Both the position numbers and the translations under genes were made by a program. The notes under the pieces were generated by a model, which saw only the letters and a program-made list of their open reading frames with translations, was not told the origin of the DNA and made no database searches. From Blumeriella jaapii (lineage: Eukaryota > Ascomycota > Leotiomycetes > Helotiales > Drepanopezizaceae), in NCBI GenBank assembly GCA_009599575.1, contig VWND01000028.1, positions 186,001-250,000 of the forward strand: a stretch of 64,000 nucleotides of DNA, written 5' to 3'. Positions within the stretch are counted from its first letter, which is position 1. Each line of letters starts with the position of its first letter. Shown here in pieces: positions 1-12,060 of the stretch.

Positions 1-3000
1 AGAATGCGAATACGCCGGTTGGCACGCTCCTCGAGCCCTTTAAGCAGTTTGAAGGCGAACTTCGTAAGGTCTTTGCCCAGCAGCCTGACCACGATGTCCT
101 CAAAGACGGCAATGTCAACCTGGTTCCCATCTTTGCCGGGCATGAGCAGGAGCTCACCATCCGAGCACGATCATTGGACAGCGAGTCGGTCGAAGAGAAG
201 CAGAGGTATGTGTTGATCGACTCCTGGCTCTCGTGACTAATGCCGCGTTCTCGAAACGTTGACAGCTGATTGACGTGTCCTAGATATATCATGGCTTTGA
301 ATGACGGAGAACGAAAGCTGGATGGCTCTCCTGCTGTTGTCGGCTCCTTCAAGGAGTTTCAGCAGAACTTCAACCTCTTCTCCGAGTCTTCCCTCGCGGA
401 CCTGGACTGGAGCAACGTTGTTGCTGCTGGATCCGCCGTGACCACAGCTCTTCTTCCCGTTCCTGAGAGGTGGGCGGGCAGCAAGAGAAGCCGAAGAGAG
501 TACTATCACGAGCATCTTGCCCCCGCTAGTGACGTGGATCTCTTTCTCTACGGCCTTGATGAAGATGAGGGTCTGCAGAAGATCAAGGATATTGAGAAGA
601 GTATCAGAGACAGCATTCTCCATGAGACGACCACTATCCGGACCAAGAATGCCATCACCATCGCCAGCCAGGTGAGTAATTGGGTTTATCCAAGACCGTT
701 GCACCATCTCTCACTTTCACAAGTCGACACCGGACATGGCTCGACCTTTCTTGACGTCGCTCTGGTGGGAGAATGCTGACATCCCGTGTCTTGTAGTATC
801 CGACCCGACATGTACAGATTGTCCTCCGTCTCTATGGATCGGTCTCCCAAATTATCACCGGTTTCGATGTAGACTGTGCATGTGTCGCTTACGATGGAAA
901 GCAAGTCTATGCTGCCCCTCGAGCTGTTGCGGCATTTGTCACGCAATGCAACACCATTGACCTGACTCGACGTTCGCCCTCATACGAGAACCGTCTCTCA
1001 AAGTATAGTGATCGTGGTTTCGAGGTTTATTGGCCTCTGCTAGACCGTACTCGAGTTGACCCGACGATATTTGAAAGATCCTTTGGCAAAACTCAGGGTC
1101 TTGCTCGGCTGTTGATTCTAGAGAAGCTACCTGAGACCGCCGACCGAGAGTCATACATGGATCAGCGTCGAGCCGAGCGAGGCAGACCGGCATTGCAATG
1201 CGGCTACCGTGATCAGTACCGAGTGGGAGATGATATCAAGGACAAGGAGGAAGATGATATCAAGGACAAGGAGGAAGATGATATCAAGGACAAGGAGGAA
1301 GATGAGGCTGCCGATTGGGTCGACCAAGAGGAGGTCGCATCCTACCACACGAGTACGACAGATTCCGAGACATTTTTATTTCTCTATCAAAGCCTTTGTA
1401 CGTGGCAATCGCTGACCACCTCGTTTTTGTAGTGACTGTTCCATATGGTCCGAAATATCATGCAGCTAGAATCAACCGTCTACTCTACGCCAAGGATCTA
1501 CTTCTCAATGCCGAATGGAACCAGCCTGATGATCGGGACGTTTATCTTCACAGACATCCATGTTTCTTTGGCACCGCCGAAGAGGTCCTGCAGGATTGTT
1601 GCGGATACTGCCCTGTGCCTCAGACTGACGAGGAGCTCGAAATTGCTGAAGAGGAAAGCAAGGTCTACATTTCTGGCAACGTAAAGTTCATCCTGGACGA
1701 CCCAGGACGTCAGGAGATCGGGTCTTTCCACCCCATCACTGATGATGAGTGGACTACAATGGCTTACGTCGGAGACGCGGCACGACTCTACCAGGCAATC
1801 GTCGATGGAGATTTGGAACATGTACAGGACTGGTGCTCACAGGAAGATGTAGATGTGAACCGACGAGAATGCTGCGGCAGAACCCCTCTCCACTTGGCCA
1901 CCATGGCGTCGACCCCAGAAATCGTTCGGTGCTTGATCGACAACGGTGCCCGATTGATCGCCCGCCTTGTTGATGGGAGAACTGCTCTGCACATCGCTGC
2001 TGCTCGTGGTGATGTAGACATGGTCAATGCTCTGATGCGAAAGAGTGAGGCAAACGAGAAGGAAGAAGCAAAGAAGATCGAGGCTCGTCGTGAAGCTCGT
2101 GGAGCTGCCCGAGCTGCAGGCGATTCTGACGTTCAGGGCGTCGAGGATGACGACGACGACGACGACGACGAGGAAGTGAGTGGCGATATGTCTGAAACGT
2201 CTAGAGTCAATTTGCATGATGCAGAAGGCTCAGATTCCATGACTATGGGCTCTTTGGTCAAGGTTGATGGTAAGCCAAAAGAAGGGGTAAGTTCCACTTT
2301 CCGCCCCCGATTCGTCTATCACAACGTTCTTCTAACCTTAAACCTAGGGGGGCATCCCGGAAGACTCTCCAGAGGACCCAGACATCTATGAGATCGATGT
2401 TATTGCCCGGGATTATGGCTTGTCTCCTCTGCATCTCGCTATTCTCAATGGTCACACTGAGATCATTAACCTTCTTGTCTCCGAATACGGCGCCGACGTC
2501 CTACTTCCCGTCAAGTAAGTCTAGCTTGGATACATCTTTTACTCCCGAGATGAGGCTGACCAAAATCTCAGGATCGACGATACCGCCGAGGTGATCTTGT
2601 CTATCTTGCTTGCCCTCTCGCTCCCGGAAGAGAAAGGCAAAGAAGTTGTGAAACTGCTTGTCAAACTCGGCGCCTCCTCTGCCCAAGCGGATGTTAATCA
2701 CTACACGGCTTTCCACTTCGTGGTTGCCCAGGGGAGAGAAGACATTCTTGACATCCTGCTCTCCGACGACAAGCCAATTGCGCTCAGCGTCCTGGACAAT
2801 GTGGGCTCAGGAAAATGCGGCCGAGAGGGTTCCACGCCACTTACGACTGCTATTAATGGAAAGAATCAGCAGTTAGTCAAGAAACTACTGGAGTTGGGGG
2901 CAAGAGCCGACACCAAATTTGACGACTGGGTCAAAACGTATCTTGCGCAAAATCCCGAGGCAAAGAACCACACGTCTGAGCAAGTACAATCTACCTACTG

Positions 3001-5891
3001 TAGCAGGGTCCAGCCCCCCATAGTCGGGGCTGCTATCATGGAACTGGGACAGTCTATCGAGGAGCTTCTAAAGCACGGTGCTGATCCCAAGGTGCTTGAG
3101 AGATCGGCGTGGAGTGTTGTTGAAAATCCGCAGAATGGTACTCACCAAGTTGCCTGGTCGATCTTGGACATCGTTCAAGCCAAGCTCAAGCAACTTCGAA
3201 AGTAAGCACAAGTGCTCCTGGACCTTCCGTATACCCTCCGAGCTCGCTGTGGGTTGGGCTGACGTGATACAGTTGGAAAGCACCCGAAAACACCGTCGCT
3301 GAAGAACCCGAAACCTTGCGTGACGAAGCCCATTATGCCTGTGGCCTAGAAGGGTATGAACATTGGAACGCCGTCGAAAACTACAAGGCCAAGAAGCACG
3401 AGAACGAAAAAGCATGGAAGGACTGGGAACAGAACTCCAAATCTAAGAGAGAAGATGGCGTGGAGGAAAAGAAAACCGCTGTTGCAAAACTCACCATTGA
3501 GTTTGAGAAGGCCGAAGAGCTGCTGATCAAGATGGGCGGCAAAACATTCAGAGAAATGTACCCGGAGTCGGCGAAGCTCAGTCGAAGATTGAGTCACACA
3601 TGCGAACCGCCTGCAGCCGTTCCATATGACACGAGTCTCACTTTCACCGTACCAGAACTGAACGACATCAAGAGAGCTGGCTACATCCGTCTGTTCAATG
3701 CTGCTTGGGAAAATGATTTGGAAGCTATCAAATCCCTGACGCTTGGTCCGTGGCAGAGTGACGACCCATCGGCACAGGCACCTCTTCAGGTTGCTGTGAC
3801 AGACGGGAACGGATTCAGCCCATTTTCTATCGCCGTCCTTCGTGGTCATCGAGAGCTTGCCCGGAAAATCATCGAGATCTGCATGACTCAGTATCACAAG
3901 GACGATGGAGTATGCTCACGACATCGATGGACGACAAGAAAGACGCGCAGCGATGATGACATGTCTGTTGATTACGATGATGAGGAAAAAGGTGTGTCAA
4001 TGATTGAGTCTGAGACTGTTCCGTCACTAACATACGTTAGATCTTTCCATTTTTGCCGAGCTGTAAGTGATGAGAAGCTTCGTTTGCCCGCATCTACTTT
4101 TACGATTCTATGTTTTTTCTAGAATCAGAAAGCTTGATAGGGTAATATACTGATTTTGAATAGGGTTAGCGATAAGTTTACCATTGATGATCTTCGAGAG
4201 GTCTCGAATATCGTCCAAAGCAATGTCTTGCCCACGAAAATGATCGAATGGCCATGCAAGTCCCGACGATTCAACAATCTCAACTCTCGGAACAGACCAG
4301 AACTTTGCACTCTCCTGGAGCACGCTGTTCATGAAAATGACTTGCAGCTGTTGAAGTTCATTCTCGAAGTCGGAGCCGAGCAACAAAGACTTGCTGCCGA
4401 GGAAGACGACGACCAGACCTGCTACACCGTCAGCCAGTCGGCCTTTTACGGTGCAATTGGGAACGGAAGAACAGCGATGCTGGCCGAAATGATCAAGGCC
4501 ACTGGCGTCGGCCTTCCGCTCAATGATCTGATCGAGAAGAGCGGGATCGAGACCAACTCCGAGCCCCGCTGTTACCAGGGCTTGAGTGTTGGAGGAAAGA
4601 AGAAGGCTGATTGGGCTCAAGCTCCCGGAGACGACCACCCTGTTGTCGAGGAGAGAATCCCGCCTCTCCTACACGCTGCGCACCTAGCTTCTATTGACTC
4701 TGTTGAGTGGTTTATGAGCGACGCTCCTTTCCGTAGGTACAAGGAATTTGCAGAGGGCAATAGGCATGACAAGAGAATCAAGACGTTGGCTGGCTCTGGC
4801 AAGGGTTACGAGAAGACCATTGGACATTGGCTCAACGGCAAGAGTGAGTTGCTCTTCCCTGATGTGAAGAACATGCTGACGGAAATCCAGGCGAGCTTGT
4901 CCTGCATTGTGCCATCTTGAACAACCCATCAGAGGACCAAGACAAAACCGTGTACCTGGCTCTGATTAAACATCTGGTCTCGGTCGTCCCTGGTTGTCTA
5001 GAGCAAAAGTCCTCGGAAGGCTGGACACCGCTGCAGGTCGCAGTTCTTGCACACCAACCAGAAGTGATCTCCTATCTCCTCTCCGAAGGCGCAGACCAGA
5101 GAAGTCGTGACAAGGCCGGACGCAACGTTATTCACAGCATGGTCTGCCCGAACCAGCCAGGACGTGCGAATACCAACCCCAACAAGCTCAAACAGCTCAT
5201 CAGCCTATTCGACAAATCCGCCCTGCAAAAAATGTTCTTAGAACGCTGCACGGAACGTCCTGGCGCTCTAACACCCTTGGCATACTGGATGGCTAGCAAC
5301 AACGGATCGTACAAGAAAGCCGACGTCGTCGAAATCCTTGCCGAGCATTCGAATGGAGAAGACCTGGCCATGATCAACGGCGAAGGCGACCTGCCGCTGC
5401 ACGTGGCGATCGCACACGGAATGAGCACCATCACATCCTTCCTCCTGTCTCGCAATCCTTCCCTCTTGTACCGCGAGAACGCCACCGGCCGCACGCCTCT
5501 CGAAGCGTCTCGTGAGATCTGCATTGCTTCGCAAGTTGGAAGGCCGATGGACCTCCGCGATGACACCTTGTCGGACTTCATCCCGGGACCGCACGACCGC
5601 CGCGCTCTGGTCAATAAACCGTCAGGTGATTTCATCGTGACGGAGGGGGAGCCCGAGGAGAGCACGAAGAGGACTTGGGAAATTTGTGGAGCCGTTGATG
5701 CGGAGGTCGCCCGGGGCGGGGAGGAGAAGCGCAAGCGACGCCTTGTCAGTCTTTTCGAGGCCAACGAAGTTGCGCAACGTGTGGCGAATCTCAAGACTGG
5801 GCCCGGAGGACGCCAGCTTGTGGTCAATGGTGGGCTTGTCGATGGCGAAGGAAAGCCAGATGTCGTCTCGAAGTGGATGGCAAATATTTGA
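1..5891 (+). CDS. NTase-like domain + ankyrin-repeat protein, 5'-partial
   Basis: Ten exons join in frame (3-205, 284-671, 797-1352, 1433-2286, 2348-2514, 2572-3201, 3273-3991, 4041-4062, 4164-4843, 4891-5891; 5220 nt, 1739 codons plus stop). All introns are GT-AG. The start lies left of the window. Near residue 115 the protein has G-S-A-V followed about 40 residues later by D-V-D-L-F-L-Y. This is the GS...DxD pattern of the polymerase-beta-type nucleotidyltransferase fold and is seen in other fungal and amoebal ankyrin proteins. An acidic repeat linker follows, then ankyrin repeats scattered to the C terminus (for example GRTPLHLA, GRTALHIAA, GLSPLHLAI, GWTPLQVAV) and a charged coiled-coil-like stretch near 3360-3540. 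I infer a large intracellular protein-interaction scaffold; nucleotidyl transfer is unproven. Base composition is normal, with no RIP. The 1353-1432 intron was chosen over a 35-nt alternative because of its length and its CTGAC branch site. Confidence 0.88.
1229..1300 (+). repeat. 24-bp x 3 perfect tandem repeat inside exon 3
   Basis: Three identical 24-nt units (1229-1252, 1253-1276, 1277-1300) encode three copies of DDIKDKEE in the acidic linker between the NTase-like domain and the first ankyrin repeats. The unit length is a multiple of three, so copy-number change keeps the frame. Confidence 0.95.
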
Positions 5892-7014
5892 CGAGCCGTT
5901 CAAGACTGCAAGTCGAGAATTCGCTCGGTACGTAGCAAGTCTTTATTTCTGATTTGCCGTTCCAGCGAAGCGTCTCTTTTTGCTCCGCTCTCGTGTAGGA
6001 GCGTGTTGCAGCATATCTTGCTTCTTTAACATTAGGCATTTCCAAAAGGAAAACAAATGAAGGTACCTATTTAGCGTGCCAGATTGACGAACCTCGCAAG
6101 CGGAGAAGCCAGTTCCTGCATTCGCCGTCGCTCAGCACTAGCGCTGTTCGAAGTAGACAAGTCGTGCCTCGAGATTCACTCTCTCATGTCACTCCGACGT
6201 ATCCCAAGATCGCGCTGATTTATAACTGCAGCTATAGCTGCCGTTGCAGCCATCCGAACATCAAGTCTCGAGACCTGCCGACCAAGCTTCGTCTTCCAGA
6301 ACACCAGGCTCGTGTCGATGACCTGCTCCAGATAAAGCACAGTACAGAATAGCACAGTAGCAAACCCGCAGCTCTGCGAGCGAGCAGCCCCCTTTTTCTT
6401 TTGCGCGTGACCAAGGCCCGCGACCAGCAACGGCAATTGCGGATCCCGTCACCGCACCAAGCAGACGCGCAACCGCGAACAGCCGGACCAGAACCAGGGC
6501 CGGCGGGAACCAAAGCAAGCGGCTGCGGCTTCGTCTTCTCGGTGCGCGCGTGCAAACGCAGCTGGGGAAAGGAACTGCGATGCATCGGACCTGGACGCGG
6601 AAGGTCAACCGCACCGTGGGCCAGAACCGTGAGATCTCCGTGGCGGGCGGGGCTGCCGGCCGGAAGGGACGCGGAGGCTATCTATGTATGACCTTGAGTT
6701 GTACAGTACAGTCAGTACATTACAGTACAGTGCTGTGCTGTAACAATGCGACTCCGGAGGGGGGCGTGCCGAGCGCGTTGATCGATGGCCCCTGTTGACG
6801 ACCAAAAATCTAAGCGAGAGTGCCACCCGAGATGCACATAAGACTTGTGGAGGTATGCATATCACGCAAAAGAAGCTATTGATCGCGTGATGAATGTGTA
6901 TGGGAGCTTGCTGTGGTTGTGGATGTTGCTGTGGAGATGTTGTTGTAGGGTTGTGAAATTTCGGACTGGGAGATGAAGTGAAATGTGAATACGGAGTGCC
7001 AACACGCATCGGAC
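5892..7014. other. Intergenic, GC-rich, no gene seen
   Basis: This lies between the ankyrin gene stop and the LINE target site. Reading frames exist on both strands at 6230-6800 but overlap one another, are rich in R/A/P/G and match no family I know. At 6695-6750 there is a cluster of GTACAGT/CAGTAC words of the same kind that fill 48.9-58 kb. Nothing else is supported. Confidence 0.6.
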
Positions 7015-7025
7015 ACTAACCACGC

Positions 7026-7028
<3 letters not shown>
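7015..7028. repeat. Left target-site duplication of LINE copy 1
   Basis: ACTAACCACGCGAG here matches ACTAACTACGCGAG at 19783-19796, with one C/T difference. The two flank the whole LINE-plus-Gypsy block. The last two bases (AG) are ambiguous because they could belong to the trinucleotide tail, so the duplication is 12-14 bp. Confidence 0.85.
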
Positions 7029-7060
<32 letters not shown>

Positions 7061-7061
7061 T
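7029..7061 (-). repeat. Trinucleotide tail at LINE 3' end
   Basis: About eleven TAG/AGT trinucleotides sit directly between the target duplication and the LINE body. On the element's coding (minus) strand this is a 3'-terminal (TAC)n tail where many LINEs carry poly-A. Position and strand support an integration tail and not a random microsatellite. Confidence 0.75.
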
Positions 7062-8314
7062 TGATTAACGTTTAGCGGAGTGCAGCCGAAAGGCTGCCCT
7101 TCTAGGACCTCCCAGGGGGTACGGAGACGTGCTAAGCTAAGGAATTAAATACAAAGTACGACTCCGAAAGCAGTTCGTGTTGGTATAGTTAAAGCTGCTG
7201 TCGACTACGTTTTTCGCCGCCTTTTGCGATGGTTCGTTAATGAAATTTATGGGCGTAAAGCCTAGAGAAAAGCCTAAAGAGTATGTATACGACACCGATC
7301 AAAGTATGATTTGTCGGTTGCGTGGAAACGCATAATAGTATGGCCAGTAGGCCGAAAAAAGAAAAGAAAAGCAGTATTTAAATATCCGAATTTAAAAACC
7401 AAAAGCAAAAAAACAAGCTTACGCCTACCAAAATAAAAAAGCATCCGTTATACAAATATACATAATAGTATTCGCTCCGCTATAACGTCGCTTCGCGCGG
7501 CCGTACGCAGTTTATTCTATTCGAGCTGCATTCGATCAGAGCAAGCAATATACGTACGTATAACAAAACTGGTTATATTTAAAAAATTGTAGTGGTAACG
7601 CGTAAAAACGTCACAAAATCCTTTGGCTCGCGAAGCAGGTTTTTAAAAAATATTACGGCTTTTCGCTCGGTTCGGAAAAAGGCGTTTGGTCGAGTTTTCT
7701 TAGGCCAACCAAGAAAACGTCTGATCGCGCGGCGGCATAGCATTAAATACAATAGGATTTTGAGCTTTTTGCATTTGCAGCGTAATTCAGCGTCGGTATA
7801 ATTGTATTTGACGTAATATTATTCGTAGTTTTTATAAATGGTTTTGGTCGCCAAATAATAATAGAACAGTCGTTTCGGCATATCGAGCTTCGGCAAAAGT
7901 TTGATTGCGTAAACCGGGTTTTACCGCTTATAGTTTCGTAAAAGCTTTCTGCTGGCTGTTTTTCACCAAAGGCTTCGGTGCGAATTACGCACTTTTCTAA
8001 AATCGGAGCGTATTTTATTTACAATCGGTTCGGACGCAAAGCCCTTATCTCAAAAGGTTTTTTCTGCGCTCGTATTTGCCAATTTATCGGCGGCTTTATT
8101 ATTTTCGATGCTCGTATAGCCCGGTGCTTATTTGATTTTTACGTCGTATATTTCTATTATTTTTTGGCAGGCCAAAAAAGCTTATTAAAAAAAGAAAAAG
8201 AATATTCCGCGTATTTTTTAAATTATTAAAATGCTGTCGATATATATTTATAACTTTTGCGTGCGTATTTCGGCTGGTATACTCGCAGTTTTTTACAGGC
8301 TTTTTTATGCTTTT

Positions 8315-8466
8315 ATCGCTTTTGCGTCGAAAACGTAAAAGTGGTCGTTTATCGAGCCGTATTTAAACGTTATTTGCCTGCGATTTTAATATATAACGTA
8401 TTCGTAGCCTACGAAATAAGCGCCGTTTTTATATTTTTCGCAGCCGTCCGAAAAAATCGTAACGTT
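8315..8466 (-). pseudogene. LINE RNase H remnant
   Basis: Minus-strand translation gives T-I-F-S-D-G, then G-Y-E-Y-V-I-Y, then H-F-Y-V-F-D-A-K-A-I. This is the RNase H pattern of fungal LINEs (S/TDG, GYVIY, VFDAEA). An in-frame stop follows the VIY block. It is non-functional. Confidence 0.75.
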
Positions 8467-9369
8467 TTCGGAAAATAATTCTGCTTATTATTTTTTAAAA
8501 TTTTCCGCGGCCTTTTTTTTTTTAACGCTTATAATAAAATCGGTGCGGCTGCCGGACGAAAAGTGCGAAAAAACCAGTTTGGATCGTGGGATTTATAAGA
8601 AAATATCGCCGAAGCGTTGAATTTTCGTTTTAACGGCCATATATATGCTCGCGTATCTGTTTCGAAAGATTATTAAAATAAAAATGCGTTGGACCAAAAA
8701 ATGCGTCTCGTTTACGGTTTGCAATTTTATCGTAAAGCGTGTTTTAGTCTTTTTTAAGGCCGCGCTCGCGGAAAAAAAAAGCCTGCGTTCCGTATTATTA
8801 TAATAAAAAAGATAGTGCGTTATATAAAAAGTATTTTCCGTGCGGCCAGAATAATAGTTTTTTATATCAAATCGATATAAACCGCCGAAACGGATGCTAA
8901 TTTAACTGTTTCGTTCGGTTCGGCGTCCAAGCTTCGTACGGCCTACGTATTAAACTTCGGTTTTAAATAATATCGAAAGGAAAATACAAATAATTATTGT
9001 TTTTCGCAGCGCGCTGGCCGAAGGGTTATTATTAATTCGGCCGAAGCTTTTAATATATTGCGCCGTTTGTCGTGTTTTGCTTACGCGTTTTTTAACGTGT
9101 CGTTTAAAAATAAGTTTTCGATCGAACCAAACTTTTAATTAGCGCAGCGCGGATTGCTCGCTTTTTTTCGCCGTAATAATATAAAAAATCGTAATTTTGT
9201 CGTCGATTATAATCGAAAAAACGTAATTACTGTTTTGCATAATAATATATATTATTTCGATTTTTTCCGGCGCGAAAGCGATTTTGTATTCGTTTTTTTA
9301 TTCGAAAATATCGCGAACGTTTTTCGCAAATAGCTCGATATTATCGTCCAAATTATATAAAATACGGTA

Positions 9370-9480
9370 AATTAATATATCGTTTGCGTACCCAAAGCGA
9401 AAAGTAAGGTTTTAATTAAGCAATTCTGCTAAATATAACATATATAAAACCGAAGAGAATGGCGATCTTTGGAAGGTGCC
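9370..9480 (-). pseudogene. LINE reverse transcriptase core remnant
   Basis: The minus strand reads G-T-F-Q-R-S-P then S-V-L-Y-M-L-Y-L, a stop, and F-R-F-G-Y-A-N-D-I (YAND at 9379-9390). This is the RT motif pair with the catalytic box carrying N in place of the usual first D. A GAC-to-AAC change is what RIP on the opposite strand would produce. Confidence 0.8.
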
Positions 9481-10171
9481 GTAGTAAACGTAGCTGAAAT
9501 TAATAGTTTTTTTTTCGAATCGTATTTGCATTCGTCGTTTCGTAAAAAACGATTTGATTAATAAAAGAAATAAAAAAGGCTATTTTTGCTCGGTTATTTT
9601 TTTAAGCAGGCGTCGGATCAGAACGGCGTTAAACGCGCTTTGCACGTTCAAAATAATAATCGTGATATGTTTTTTTGCGGCGAGCGCAATTTCGATATCG
9701 GCCGTAAAATACGCTGCCAGGTCGAAAACAAAGCGTTTCGGAAAAGCGCTTTTATATTATAGGCTAAGCAGGCCGGTCGTAAGCGCTATCCACGCGATTT
9801 TGCTGGCGATAATTTTTTCGAAGTTTTTGGATATGCAAAAAAAAAAAGGCGATCGGACGCTACGAGCGTGGAAAGAATTTGTTCCGTTTGCCGGTTTTAA
9901 TTATTATAACTATTTCGGCCAGCTTTTAAAAAGTCGGAAAATAGTTCGTGGCGAAGCAGCGGTTAAACAAGCCATATATAACGGTTTTGACTTTTTTTTT
10001 TCAGCAGACTTTTAAAAGTTTTACCGTAATCCGGTTAATGCTCGGAAAAAATATTAGTAATTTCGATATAATATTTTTTTATTTTTTCGGACGATACGAA
10101 GTTTGCTTAAAAAAAATGGTCCGATTTTGTTTATTCGGTAAAAGGATTTTGGTCGAAATCGTCGGTAGCTA

Positions 10172-11340
10172 AAAAGCGGCTAAATACTTCGTTTTTTAAA
10201 ACATTAGCTTTGTTTCTAATGTTTTTAATTATAACGCCGTTTATTATTAATAAAAAAGCTTTAAGATTCGTAATTATTCGATGCCAGTTTATTATTTTAT
10301 ATAACTTTTCGTTATTATCGATTCCGTTAATAAGCTTTCGCTAATAATCTTTTTTCGCTTTGCGTATTATAGCGAGAAATTGCCTGGTTTTTTTAAAAAT
10401 TTCACCGTCGTATATTATTCTGCGTATTCGCAAATATCGGTCCTTAGCTTTTTAGCATTCGTCGGTCTATTATAAAATGGCTTATAAGTCTTTTTAAAAG
10501 GGCTTTCCGGCAGCTGTAATGTTTTTTTGAAAAATCCGGGCCAGCGCAGCCGCGTATTCGTTCAGCTTTTTTAGCGTTAATAATATGGCGGGATCCGCAA
10601 ATCGGCTGATTTCTGCGCGCATCAGGCCTGCGAATTTGCCGAGTTTTAAATCGGATATTTTATAATATATCTGAATTACGAGTATTTTTTTTTTGCTAAA
10701 AAAGATCGTTATTTAAGTTTCGTAGTTTAAGCCGCTGTATATATCGTGTCGTATCGTAGTAATCGAATTAAGCACGTTCGAAAAAATAAGATTTAAAACG
10801 TATTTTTTATTATATATAAATTCGCTAACGGCGCCGATAAAGTTTATATTCGAGATAACAGTCTAGTTTGCGAAATGTTTTTTATTTTTTGCCGTATCCG
10901 ATCCCGGTTTAAAAATGTTATGTCGGATATTAAAGTCGCCGCTTATTATGCAATTAAAAAATGGTTCGAAGTATATTACGTAATTTAATATTTATTAAAT
11001 ATAGCTTTGTTTGTATACGTTGAAAATAAAATATATATTTACGTTTAGCTAAAACAGGTTTTTGCTATTAATTAATCGTCGTTGTTATAAGTTGAGTTTT
11101 GCGCTTTTTTCGGATATAAATCAGTATTTTAAGGCGTATTCGCTCGAAGATTTTCTTTTCGGTTTTTGTTTTATAAATCGATCGGTATATACAAATCGTA
11201 TAACGGATAGTTTTATATTTTGATTTCCGGAGCGCTTTAGGGTTTTTTGCACGCAAATTACGTTTATGCGCTTTGTATCGTATAAATGCAAAAGCGTGAT
11301 ATGCTTCGGTTGTTTTTTTTAAACGTTTATTTAGCAAATA
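10172..11340 (-). pseudogene. LINE ORF2 N-terminal/endonuclease zone, degraded
   Basis: An open stretch of 89 codons (11337-11068) rich in K/R/I is followed by frames broken by many stops. In this element order the zone should hold the APE-type endonuclease. I see no intact catalytic motif, so the assignment rests on position. Confidence 0.45.
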
Positions 11341-11889
11341 TTAAGATTTGTTTTAAGCTTTCGGTTGCGAGATTTTTTGCGTTGCTTATAAAAGTGTTTT
11401 ATTATTAAAAAATAAAAGTGTTAGTATTAATATCTATTTTTTTTTGATTCGTTTACGAAGGTTTAAGATTTATTTCGTAGCTGGTCCGATAAAAATAGGT
11501 GGGTTGCTTTTAACGGAAACGGAAAAAAAAAAGCGTATTCTGCGAAAAAGCTACGAAGGCCGTGTCGTCGAGCGTCGAATATGCTTTTCGGCTAAAATGC
11601 TGAATATTCAACGATTGTTTTAAGGCTAAGTTCCGGATTAGGCGGCTCGAAAAGGTTACGTTTGGCGTTGTAGCCGCAACGGAAGTAATAGTTGAGAGCG
11701 CGGTGGTTTTTTGTTTGTATGCCGTTACGGCGTTTCCGCGTTTTTTTTTTTCGGCCTGCGTTATTAAAAACCGGGTTATTATTATTTGAAAAAATGGAAA
11801 CTTTAATAATAAAAATGACCGCGACCGAATAAGCCGTTTTTTCTAGTCGCCGAACAGCTTTTAGTTTTTTTTTTGGTTAATCGTATTAT

Positions 11890-12060
11890 TTTATTATTTA
11901 CGCGGCGAAAAGCCGCAAAGCAGCGTGGATAATTCGCAGCGTATAGCTTATAGCAATTCGCGTATTATAGGGCTGCTTTGCAATTAAAGCCAGTCGGGCT
12001 ATCGTGGTTTTATGTTCGGTTGCTATAATAATTGCAGCGAGTATATCGGATGCAGGTTAG
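11890..12060 (-). pseudogene. LINE ORF1 zinc-knuckle zone, degraded
   Basis: Minus-strand reading shows C-N-Y-Y then N-C-Y-K-L-Y-A-A-N-Y-P-R-C-F-A. This fits the Cys/His knuckles and PRC-F-A ending of Tad-type ORF1 proteins, with several Cys/His positions turned to Tyr. CAC-to-TAC or TGC-to-TAC is a RIP-type change. Confidence 0.55.

Noticed and set aside
1398..1432. 35-nt intron in the ankyrin gene
   Set aside because: Too short for fungal splicing. The 80-nt intron 1353-1432 with the same acceptor keeps the frame and has a good branch site.
6232..6798. Several overlapping frames of 80-117 codons
   Set aside because: GC-rich non-coding DNA opens frames on both strands; none resembles a known protein.
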